Of a stretch of 9,114 nt of DNA, positions 1-5,755 are shown piece after piece. The notes under the pieces are model-generated. The model did not search any database and had not been told where the DNA came from. It saw only the letters and a list, made by a program, of their open reading frames with translations. The translations under genes and the position numbers were made by a program. The stretch is from positions 1 to 9,114 of the forward strand of contig QMVM01000070.1 in NCBI GenBank assembly GCA_003661105.1, in the 5' to 3' direction. The stretch's first letter is position 1, and each line of letters opens with the position of its first letter. Source of the stretch: Methanosarcinales archaeon. Lineage in GTDB: Archaea; Halobacteriota; Methanosarcinia; Methanosarcinales; Methanogasteraceae.

Positions 1-225
1 AATGAATAAAAATAACTTTGAAAATATTATACCAGCTGACCTCGTTGAGGTCGGCAGATAATATCCGGAAATAAACAAGACCGACGTCCGCAGCCAACCC
101 GAAATTCTCAGGGCACCACGTTGCCGCTAACCGCAGAGAAATCCGTTGCAAAAATCCATGGAATGGATGCTGACCTCCATTAACCAATCCCGAAAATTTC
201 CATGCACCCCTTTCCCTTGATATTC
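1..225. other. Non-coding left flank with GC-richer tract
   Basis: No forward reading frame is open here. Positions 61-120 contain 32 G/C of 60 (53%), clearly higher than the AT-rich DNA from about 211 to 312, so the tract at about 80-210 looks like inserted or remnant sequence. The word GCTGACCTC occurs at 35-43 and again at 169-177, and ATCCAT-GGA-ATGGAT forms a small inverted repeat at 154-168. On the minus strand one frame stays open from about 192 to the window edge, but it has no ATG and resembles no family I recognise. It could be the end of a mobile element or of a decayed gene. Confidence 0.4.
24..64. repeat. Strong two-part stem-loop
   Basis: The inner stem pairs 35-43 (GCTGACCTC) with 47-55 (GAGGTCGGC) around a GTT loop: nine pairs, one of them a T-G wobble. 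The outer stem pairs 24-30 (ATATTAT) with 58-64 (ATAATAT) perfectly, with a small internal bulge between the two. No T-run follows on the + strand, so it is a poor terminator in that direction. It could be a REP-like palindrome, the end of an IS200-like element, or a terminator for a gene entering from the left. Confidence 0.55.
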
Positions 226-254
226 TTTACAATTTTTAATAAAAAGGTTATAAT
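226..254 (+). promoter_or_regulatory. Sigma70-type promoter for the GDPD gene
   Basis: A -35 box TTTACA (226-231) and a perfect -10 box TATAAT (249-254) are separated by exactly 17 bases. Transcription would start near 261-262, giving a leader of about 50 nt before the ATG at 313. The surrounding DNA is AT-rich, which raises the chance of a fortuitous match, but the spacing and box quality are good. The layout is unlike the Bacteroidetes TAnnTTTG promoter. Confidence 0.5.
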
Positions 255-312
255 CAAATTCAATGATGTAAATAGTTTGTATATAGTACAATTAATTTAA
301 CACACAAAAAAA

Positions 313-1257
313 ATGATTCGCAAATTATTAGTATTAATACTCGTTATTCTAACCGGATGTGTAGCTCCGGAAATTAAGGATACCTTTCAAAAAACATCCC
401 GAGCAGAACAAATCCGTTCTGAATTGAGCAATACCACCCTTAAACGGGTTTTCGTTGTAGCACATCGCGCATGTTCTAAGAATGCCCCGGAAAATTCACG
501 GCTTGCAGTGGTTAATGCAATCAATATGGGAGTGGACATCATAGAGATTGATATTCGCAAAACCAAAGACGGTAAATTTATTCTTATGCATGATACTACT
601 GTCAATCGGACAACAAATGGTAAAGGACAAATAAAAAATTTAACACTTAAGCAACTCCGAAAACTTCACTTGAAAGGTCATGACAGTCAGCTAAGCAAGG
701 AAACCATTCCAACTTTATCTGAAATTCTTAAGCTTGCGAAAGGGAAGGTGATGATCAATTTAGACAAAGCCGAGCCATATTTCAATGAAATACTTCCTTT
801 ACTTAAAAGTACTGGAGTTTCCAGGCAGGTGATTTTTAAAGGAGGGGCCAATCCCAAAGAAGTGTATGAGTGTTTAGGCATAGATTCTTCCGTAATTTAC
901 ATGCCAATACTTTGGATAGACAAGAAGCAAAAAGTTTTAAGGAATAATAAAGGACTTTTTAACTTGTATGAAATATTTCCCTTAAACAAGCAAGTACGAA
1001 TGGTTGAACTCGTGTTTGACAATTTAGATGATCCGGCTGTATCAAGCGATGTTATGCAGAGTTTTAAAGATGCAAAAGTACGCTCGTGGATAAATACTTT
1101 AGAAGTCGCCCATCCTATTGGCTATTCTGATAATGAGGCATTGAAAAATCCGGATCGTATATGGGGCACTCTGATTCAAAAAGGGTTCTCTATAATTCAG
1201 ACAGATGAACCAAAAGTACTTTTGGATTATCTCAGAATAAAAAAACTACACAACTGA
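313..1257 (+). CDS. Lipoprotein glycerophosphodiester phosphodiesterase (GDPD family)
   Basis: Predicted to hydrolyse glycerophosphodiesters to glycerol-3-phosphate plus an alcohol outside the cytoplasm. The N-terminus is a lipoprotein signal peptide with lipobox LTGC (lipidated Cys16). The GDPD TIM-barrel follows: catalytic His51-Arg52 in VVAHRAC, Glu60 in PEN, the metal-binding pair Glu78/Asp80 in IIEID, second catalytic His93 in LMHD, then IPTLSEIL at 132-139, the INLDK strand at 148-152, and the closing IIQTDEP at 294-300. At 314 aa the domain is complete. The usual HRG is HRA here, a variant I recall from a Bacteroidetes/PVC branch of the family. There is no Shine-Dalgarno sequence; the start is fixed by the signal peptide and the promoter 60 nt upstream. 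It is followed by about 500 nt without an intact gene, so it is probably transcribed alone. The true substrate may be another phosphodiester. Confidence 0.9.
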   Translation: MIRKLLVLILVILTGCVAPEIKDTFQKTSRAEQIRSELSNTTLKRVFVVAHRACSKNAPENSRLAVVNAINMGVDIIEIDIRKTKDGKFILMHDTTVNRTTNGKGQIKNLTLKQLRKLHLKGHDSQLSKETIPTLSEILKLAKGKVMINLDKAEPYFNEILPLLKSTGVSRQVIFKGGANPKEVYECLGIDSSVIYMPILWIDKKQKVLRNNKGLFNLYEIFPLNKQVRMVELVFDNLDDPAVSSDVMQSFKDAKVRSWINTLEVAHPIGYSDNEALKNPDRIWGTLIQKGFSIIQTDEPKVLLDYLRIKKLHN

Positions 1258-1306
1258 AATACTAATAAGTGAAGTTAGATCATCCCTAAATCCATATTAA
1301 CCATAA

Positions 1307-1686
1307 CTAGAAATAAACCCGTGCTGTTTAAGAGCTACATCATCGAAAAGGATAATTGCAAAAGAAGATACACAAGCAGTAAAGGAAAAGGCAGCGAAAA
1401 TACTGAAAAAACTAAATGAATTATTCGGTTCTAAACTCAAGAACACCAATAAATCATCCCTAAAGATTGATAAACTTACCGGTAAGATAATAGGTGTTTA
1501 TTTTTCTGCACACTGGTGTCCCCCATGTCGTGCATTTACACCCAATTTGGTGAAATTTTACAACTCACTTAAAAAAGCTGATAAGCCATTCGAAATAATC
1601 TTCGTAAGCTCTGATCGGGACAAGAAGGCGATGTAATGAGTGATGATTCTTCGTCAGTATTCGACAAAAGGAACCAGAACAAGTAA
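1307..1686 (+). pseudogene. Thioredoxin/nucleoredoxin-like gene remnant
   Basis: The frame from 1307 to the stop at 1634-1636 encodes a charged Lys-rich segment, then LNELFGSKLK, a KIDKLTGKIIGVYFSAHW strand and the active site WCPPC (codons at about 1514-1528), followed by RAFTPNLVKFYNSLKK and FEIIFVSSDRDKKAM. This is the first half of a nucleoredoxin/tryparedoxin-type thioredoxin fold that would reduce or isomerise disulfides. The frame has no ATG, GTG or TTG start, and it stops right after SSDRDKKAM, where family members continue with an MPW-containing segment and the rest of the fold. In the next frame, 1636-1686 reads MSDDSSSVFDKRNQNK and may be a frameshifted, partly deleted continuation. 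Both redox cysteines remain, but the cis-Pro half is absent, so a working protein is unlikely. An export signal is also missing. Confidence 0.7.
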
Positions 1687-1752
1687 ATATAAAAATTTCA
1701 CTATTGTCTCATAAGAAATAAATTTTCGGGTTAATTTATTTGATGAATAAAA

Positions 1753-2991
1753 ATGAATAGGAAAATCGTCAACTACATTTCACTTGGAATAATTGTCATT
1801 TTGGAAACCCTAAGCATGAACGCCTCAGCCGAAAAGAAAATGTTTGTTCAGGACAAATTCGCCATCGGCTTCTGGGTCGATCCTCCGGCAAACGAGAACA
1901 TGGACCGGCACTACGCCGACATTGCCGCTGCTAATTTTACGATGGTAATTGGCGGATTCGGTGCGAAAACCCCTGATACAGTTCAGAAGCAAATCAAACT
2001 TTGCGAGAAGTATGGTTTGAAAGCAATAGTGGCAACCGCAGGACTGCCACCGGCACAACTGCCGGAGAGCCCGGCTGTTTGGGGTTACCAAATCTATGAC
2101 GAGCCAAGCGCGAAAGACTTCCCCGAATTACGGAAGACAATAGACAAAATAAGAAAAGTCCGACCAGGACGACTTTCGTACATTAATCTTTTCCCGAATT
2201 CCGTAAGCACACATCGGTTGGGAACAAAAACCTACAGTGAATACATTAGAAGATTTGTTAAAGAAGTAGACGCTGATGTTCTAAGCATGGACCACTATCC
2301 AAAAATGAAGCCCGGCGATGATCGCCGCGACAGATACTGCAGCAACTTGGAAGAGATGCGTAAGTATTCACTCCAGAGGGGCATTCCGTTTTGGAATTTC
2401 TTTAACACAATGCCGTTCGGATCGCATTACGACCCAACCGAAGCTCAGCTAAGGTGGCAAATTTATACGTCTATTGCCTATGGGGCTAAGGGTGTACTGT
2501 ACTTCTGTTACTGGACACCGTGCGGAGACGAGTTCTCGAAAGGAGGTGCAATTATCTCCGTTGAGGGTCGAAAGACACGTCATTACGAACAGGCGAAGCG
2601 AATCAACCACAGTATTAAAAATTTGGGACCGACTCTGATGAAATTTACCAGCAGCAAGGTCTGCCGAATTAAACCAGACGACAACCCGAGTGTGGCATTA
2701 GCGGGTACGCCCATCACGAGCTTAACAAAGGGCGATTATCTGGTTGGTGTTTTCAAGTCTGCCGATGAACGTCGGGCTGTCTTGCTTAACAATTACAGCT
2801 TTGCATACACGGCATGGCCAACTGTGAAGTTTGACGTTCCAGTCAAGCAAGTTCGGGAAGTGTGCAAGGCAACAGGAAAGAAAATTTCGATAGTTGATGA
2901 CAGTCCTGCTATGGCGGGTTTGCAAATTTCGCTTGATTCGGGAGCCGGACGATTATTTCTTCTGCCGAAGCAAGCGTCTGAAGGGAAATAG
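1753..2991 (+). CDS. Secreted TIM-barrel glycoside-hydrolase-like protein
   Basis: A 412-aa exported protein with a hydrophobic signal peptide (residues 9-20) and likely cleavage after ASA at 24-26. The body looks like the clan GH-A-type TIM-barrel proteins common in PVC bacteria: IGFWVDPP at 38-45, VWGYQIYDEPS at 109-119 with Glu117 the candidate acid/base, LSMDHYP at 177-183, GIPFWNFFN at 210-218, and RWQIYTSIAYGAKGVLYF at 234-251, the typical late barrel strand. A beta-rich tail (about 300-406) resembles the small C-terminal domain of such enzymes. I cannot find a convincing nucleophile Glu: the strand where one is expected reads FWNFFNTM. The protein may be a glycosidase of unknown specificity or a non-catalytic glycan binder. 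No Shine-Dalgarno is visible. A five-codon frame, ATG at 1743, overlaps the start and is probably meaningless. It is GC-richer than the genes on both sides. Confidence 0.7.
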   Translation: MNRKIVNYISLGIIVILETLSMNASAEKKMFVQDKFAIGFWVDPPANENMDRHYADIAAANFTMVIGGFGAKTPDTVQKQIKLCEKYGLKAIVATAGLPPAQLPESPAVWGYQIYDEPSAKDFPELRKTIDKIRKVRPGRLSYINLFPNSVSTHRLGTKTYSEYIRRFVKEVDADVLSMDHYPKMKPGDDRRDRYCSNLEEMRKYSLQRGIPFWNFFNTMPFGSHYDPTEAQLRWQIYTSIAYGAKGVLYFCYWTPCGDEFSKGGAIISVEGRKTRHYEQAKRINHSIKNLGPTLMKFTSSKVCRIKPDDNPSVALAGTPITSLTKGDYLVGVFKSADERRAVLLNNYSFAYTAWPTVKFDVPVKQVREVCKATGKKISIVDDSPAMAGLQISLDSGAGRLFLLPKQASEGK

Positions 2992-2994
2992 TGA

Positions 2995-3066
2995 ATGGAT
3001 GAATCAATGAAATCTCTTAAAAAAATCAAATGGAATTTTTGGCAATGGTTGTGTTTTAAATATTAA
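2995..3066 (+). CDS. Possible 23-aa small ORF
   Basis: It starts four bases after the stop of the glycosidase-like gene and encodes MDESMKSLKKIK followed by WNFWQWLCFKY. A basic stretch followed by a Trp/Phe-rich end would suit a short membrane-active peptide or a decayed signal sequence. There is no ribosome binding site and I recognise no family. Close spacing to the upstream stop would permit translational coupling, but chance is the simpler explanation. Confidence 0.15.
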   Translation: MDESMKSLKKIKWNFWQWLCFKY

Positions 3067-3074
3067 ATCATACT

Positions 3075-3079
3075 AAGGA
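3075..3079 (+). promoter_or_regulatory. Shine-Dalgarno AAGGA of the small lipoprotein gene
   Basis: AAGGA lies seven bases before the ATG at 3087. It is the only well-placed Shine-Dalgarno in the window. The other genes have none, or only GAG- or AGGA-like traces at poor distance. It supports the chosen start of the following gene. Confidence 0.6.
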
Positions 3080-3086
3080 AATACAT

Positions 3087-3632
3087 ATGTTTACTTCTCT
3101 TCAAAAAAATATTGTGCTTTATTTATTTACAACTTTCCTAATCGTAGAAATTACAGGTTGCAAACCAAGTGTAAATCCTTCCGGGCGCGCCTTTCTTTCC
3201 AAAGTCAGTCGCGACATTTCTACTCTTGCAACAGAGCTTGCGCCTGTAATTCCAACGAAAGATACGAGTAATGCAACTGAAATCATCTGTAAATGGGTTC
3301 AAAGTACTCCCGTCTCGACAAATCAATATCTTGCAATAGGCTTGTTAGATAGTTCAGGAAGTGATTTTTTCAGTTATGATCTTGTTAAAAGAATAGGAGA
3401 AATTTCTGAAAAAACAGGGGATTATTCCGATTACAAAGCTATGCAGCCATTGCTTAAAGGACACAAGTTTTCTACAGGAACAATACACTGGGGAGGTATG
3501 CCATACGGCATTGTTTGCCGTGTTGTTGATTCAGGCAAAACAAATTCCGGTGTTGTTATTCTGTTTCTAAGTCCTGAATCAATTAAAAACGCCGATATTA
3601 CAATCGACCAATTCTCAAATAATGTTCTTTAA
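3087..3632 (+). CDS. Small lipoprotein, possible Cache/PDC-like sensor fold
   Basis: A 181-aa protein with a lipoprotein signal peptide: hydrophobic residues 9-20 and lipobox ITGC (Cys25). I do not recognise a named family. The mature part reads like an extracytoplasmic PAS/Cache domain: a long N-terminal helix (about 35-56), a strand YLAIGLLDSSGSDFF at 81-95 (the 'lDs.G' turn is typical of Cache strands), GDYSDYKAMQPLLKG at 111-125, and a beta-hairpin pair GTIHWGGMPYGIVCRVVDS / SGVVILFLS at 131-149 and 154-162. Unlike normal Cache proteins it has no transmembrane helix, histidine kinase, methyl-acceptor or cyclase output. It may bind a small ligand at the periplasmic membrane face. The next gene starts 19 bases after its stop, so the two are probably cotranscribed. 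The fold assignment is inference from pattern only. Confidence 0.75.
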   Translation: MFTSLQKNIVLYLFTTFLIVEITGCKPSVNPSGRAFLSKVSRDISTLATELAPVIPTKDTSNATEIICKWVQSTPVSTNQYLAIGLLDSSGSDFFSYDLVKRIGEISEKTGDYSDYKAMQPLLKGHKFSTGTIHWGGMPYGIVCRVVDSGKTNSGVVILFLSPESIKNADITIDQFSNNVL

Positions 3633-3651
3633 AAAGATTAAGAAATAGGAT

Positions 3652-4458
3652 ATGTACCATTCACGAATATCATGCCGCGTGTTCTTCATCTCTCTCATGT
3701 GTATATTTCTGCTGTCAGATATATGTATAGGACAGGTTGTCTGTCCGGGCACATACGGTGGACATTTACAGGGAATAACTACTGACAACACTAATATATA
3801 CTGGTCATTCACAACTTCTTTAGTTAAGACTGATACAAAAGGAAACCTGTTAGTTGAAACCTCTGTACCCAATCATCATGGAGATATCACCTTTCACGAT
3901 GGAAAAATCTACGTAGCTGTCAATCTTGGAAAATTCAACAAAGAAAAAGGATTTGCAAAATCTTGGGTTTATGTTTATGATTCAAAAAAATTAAACCTGA
4001 TTTCTAAATACAATATCCCGGATGTTGTTCATGGCGCAGGCGGAATAGAATATCACAAAAATCATTTCTTTGTTGTTGGAGGATTGCCGAAAGGGCATAA
4101 AGCAAATTATGTCTATGAGTATGATAAAAATTTCAAATTCATTAAAAAATATACCATTAAAAGCGGATACACGTTAAAGGGAATCCAAACGATTTGTTTT
4201 TCACAGGGTTACTGGTGGTTTGGATGCTATGGAAAACCGCCTGAGTTGCTCAAAACCGATGACTCTTTCAAATTGCTTGGTAAATACAATTTTGACTGCG
4301 CACTAGGCATTGCCGGCTTCTCCGGCGATACTATCCTAATAGGACGTAAACTCGGAAAGGAACGCCATCGGGGACAAGTTTTGCCTGCAAAAATAGATCA
4401 AACTAAAGGGATACCTTGTATTCAATGTCAAAATCCCCCTAAACCCAATAAGCGCTAA
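3652..4458 (+). CDS. Secreted beta-propeller-like protein of unknown function
   Basis: A 268-aa protein with a signal peptide (hydrophobic core about 10-23, cleavage near ICIG at 24-27). Repeating short strands with aromatic and Asp/Gly turns suggest a small beta-propeller. Conserved-looking motifs recur at roughly blade spacing: HLQG (38-41), NHHGD (74-78), VHGAGG (126-131), GIQT (177-180), WWFGCYG (188-194) and DCALGI (215-220). The histidines at the same place in successive blades could line a central pocket or metal site. The blade-like phrase VYVYD (106-110) recurs as YVYEYD (153-158). I recall similar hypothetical secreted proteins in planctomycetes and relatives, without a known function. 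The tail carries CIQC (256-259), a possible metal or disulfide pair. AGGA at 3647-3650 is too close to the ATG to be a normal ribosome binding site. Translational coupling to the gene 19 bases upstream is likely. Confidence 0.75.
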   Translation: MYHSRISCRVFFISLMCIFLLSDICIGQVVCPGTYGGHLQGITTDNTNIYWSFTTSLVKTDTKGNLLVETSVPNHHGDITFHDGKIYVAVNLGKFNKEKGFAKSWVYVYDSKKLNLISKYNIPDVVHGAGGIEYHKNHFFVVGGLPKGHKANYVYEYDKNFKFIKKYTIKSGYTLKGIQTICFSQGYWWFGCYGKPPELLKTDDSFKLLGKYNFDCALGIAGFSGDTILIGRKLGKERHRGQVLPAKIDQTKGIPCIQCQNPPKPNKR

Positions 4459-4525
4459 GTTAAGAAAAAATTAAATATTCAATAATCAACAAGAAATTCT
4501 CAATTTTCAAGTAAAAAACGCTGAG

Positions 4526-5512
4526 ATGCCTATTATGTTAATGAAAAAAATTTGGATTGCAGGAACATTTTTAATAATGATTGTCATTCCCCTGTCATGC
4601 GGGGGAACAAAGAAAGCGAACAAGCCCACAGATTGGTGGAATGAAGGCCGCGATTCCCAGAAAATTAATACTGCTGGATGGGAGGACAGCCCTTACCTCA
4701 CACCCGACGGCAAGAAACTCTATTTCATGTACACGCCCTACAACTTCTTCCCGATGTTTCTCGGCGGTCAGCCGCAGAAAGTGGGACCGGACCGTTCTGG
4801 TCATGTGAATTCGTACAATGGAAACCCATGGCTCGATTCCGATACGTACGTCTGTGAGCGCAATGCAGACGGCACGTGGTCTGTGCCGAAAAATTGCGCT
4901 TTCAATAAACACTACGGTGATGCATGTGGAATGCCGGGACGTGACGGTAAAGCCTTCTATTATCTTACGCAGACCAAGCCACAACCAGTCGAACCAAATC
5001 TGCATATAGTGGAAAAACAAGCGGACGGTTCATGGGGCATGCCGCGGGATCTCGGACTCGGAAAGGAAAGGGCCTATCGTGACGATAACCCCCATATCTC
5101 ACTCGATGAAAAGACCATCTGGTTCGCGTCATCCCGTCCGGGCGGACACGGAAAAAGGGACCTGTGGGTATCAAAGAAAAATGAAGACGGCACATGGGAT
5201 AAAGCCGAAAATATGGGCCCGGCCATTAACACCGAAGCGGACGAAGATCAGATTTGGATCTCTAAGGATGGCCTGACAGCATTCTTCAACCGCGACATTC
5301 ACATCTACTGGTCGGAAAAAGTAAATGACAAATGGCAGACAGCCGAATTAGTGGATTTCGGCACGGAGATTATGACTGCCGAAGCTTCGCTTACAGACGA
5401 TATGCAAACGATGGTTTATATGCTCGTAGATCCGGACAAGAAGGATATTTTCGTTGTCATGTCTACAAGGCAGGGCAATAACAAATGGTCGTCACCCAAG
5501 CGTTTAGACTAA
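4526..5512 (+). CDS. PD40/TolB-like beta-propeller lipoprotein
   Basis: A 328-aa protein starting with a lipoprotein-type signal (MKKIWIAGTF, then a hydrophobic run and SCGG, candidate Cys25). The lipobox PLSC is imperfect because Pro stands at -3. Five repeats carry a D/N-G-x-W type turn: ADGTWSVP (W118), ADGSWGMP (W170), EDGTWDKA (W224), NDKWQTAE (W270) and NNKWSSP (W321). These alternate with PD40 strands such as DSPYLTPDGKKLYF (54-67), DNPHISLDEKTIWFASSRPGG (187-207, with the TolB-like 'SSRPGG' turn) and DQIWISKDGLTAFF (241-254). This is a five-blade-like surface binding protein, not an evident enzyme. Met1, Met4 and Met6 (4526, 4535, 4541) are all possible starts; Met6 gives the most typical signal peptide. 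GC is high: 53% at 4681-4740 and 52% at 5221-5280, unlike its AT-rich flanks. Confidence 0.82.
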   Translation: MPIMLMKKIWIAGTFLIMIVIPLSCGGTKKANKPTDWWNEGRDSQKINTAGWEDSPYLTPDGKKLYFMYTPYNFFPMFLGGQPQKVGPDRSGHVNSYNGNPWLDSDTYVCERNADGTWSVPKNCAFNKHYGDACGMPGRDGKAFYYLTQTKPQPVEPNLHIVEKQADGSWGMPRDLGLGKERAYRDDNPHISLDEKTIWFASSRPGGHGKRDLWVSKKNEDGTWDKAENMGPAINTEADEDQIWISKDGLTAFFNRDIHIYWSEKVNDKWQTAELVDFGTEIMTAEASLTDDMQTMVYMLVDPDKKDIFVVMSTRQGNNKWSSPKRLD

Positions 5513-5590
5513 TGTGAAAAGATTTTTAAGTTAATAAAAACTCGTGTTGTAAAATAAATATTATATTATATATAAGTAAAAAAAGTATTT
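5513..5590. other. AT-rich spacer with a weak possible promoter
   Basis: The spacer is almost entirely A/T. TTGTAA (5547-5552) followed 16 bases later by TATATA (5569-5574) could act as a promoter for the repeat-bearing leader and the GH38 gene, but DNA this AT-rich yields such matches easily. I see no terminator after the upstream gene. Confidence 0.2.
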
Positions 5591-5624
5591 GAGTTCTTGG
5601 TGTCTTAGAGTCTTAGTGGCTAAA
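5591..5624 (+). repeat. GTG-periodic repeat block 1 (8-nt period)
   Basis: Three units end in GTG, GAG and GTG at 5600, 5608 and 5616, exactly 8 nt apart, and the block closes with GTGGCTAAAA. The units read TCTTGGTG, TCTTAGAG and TCTTAGTG. It is the first of three blocks with the same three-unit plan in front of the GH38 gene. I recall similar sequences between genes of PVC-group bacteria. Their function is unknown to me. Confidence 0.65.
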
Positions 5625-5672
5625 AAAAATTGAAATTAAATTATTTTATATTAATAAATAAAATTATATTTA

Positions 5673-5706
5673 TTCGTGTTCATTAGTGTTCATTAGTGGT
5701 AAAAAA
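5673..5706 (+). repeat. GTG-periodic repeat block 2 (10-nt period)
   Basis: GTG triplets lie at 5676, 5686 and 5696, exactly 10 nt apart. Two units are the identical 10-mer TTCATTAGTG (5679-5688 and 5689-5698), and the first is TTCGTG. The block closes with GTGGTAAAAAA. It follows block 1 after 48 nt of A/T-rich spacer. Confidence 0.7.
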
Positions 5707-5721
5707 TATTAAATTGAATTT

Positions 5722-5753
5722 TTCCGTGTAATCCGTGCTTTCCGTGGTAAAAA
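5722..5753 (+). repeat. GTG-periodic repeat block 3 (9-nt period), next to the start codon
   Basis: GTG triplets lie at 5726, 5735 and 5744, exactly 9 nt apart, each preceded by CC (CCGTG), and the block closes with GTGGTAAAAA. The ATG of the GH38 gene follows at 5756, so the block takes the place where a ribosome binding site would be. It shares 15 identical bases (5717-5731) with 8153-8167, in front of the EEP gene. Confidence 0.7.
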
Positions 5754-5755
5754 TA

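Noticed and set aside
1636..1686. 16-aa ORF overlapping the stop of the thioredoxin remnant (TAATG)
   Set aside because: No ribosome binding site and no independent family; more simply read as the frameshifted tail of the decayed gene.
1743..1760. Five-codon upstream ORF (ATG at 1743) overlapping the glycosidase start, as a leader peptide
   Set aside because: It is an A-rich chance frame without a ribosome binding site or an attenuator structure around it.
1825..2091. 88-codon minus-strand frame within the glycosidase-like gene
   Set aside because: It is antisense to a well-supported gene, has no family resemblance, and is rich in Cys/Arg as expected of a shadow frame.
4595..5276. Several open frames of 63-141 codons on both strands inside the PD40 lipoprotein gene
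   Set aside because: They overlap a clearly coding frame with domain repeats, have no recognisable motifs, and arise easily in its GC-richer sequence.
5735..5755. Upstream GTG start for the GH38 gene
   Set aside because: The added residues are the translation of the repeat block, and the ATG at 5756 places the conserved HIDPVW motif at the normal distance from the N-terminus.
5591..5755. CRISPR array
   Set aside because: Units are only 8-10 nt, degenerate, and in blocks of three; there are no 25-40 nt repeats with unique spacers and no cas genes.
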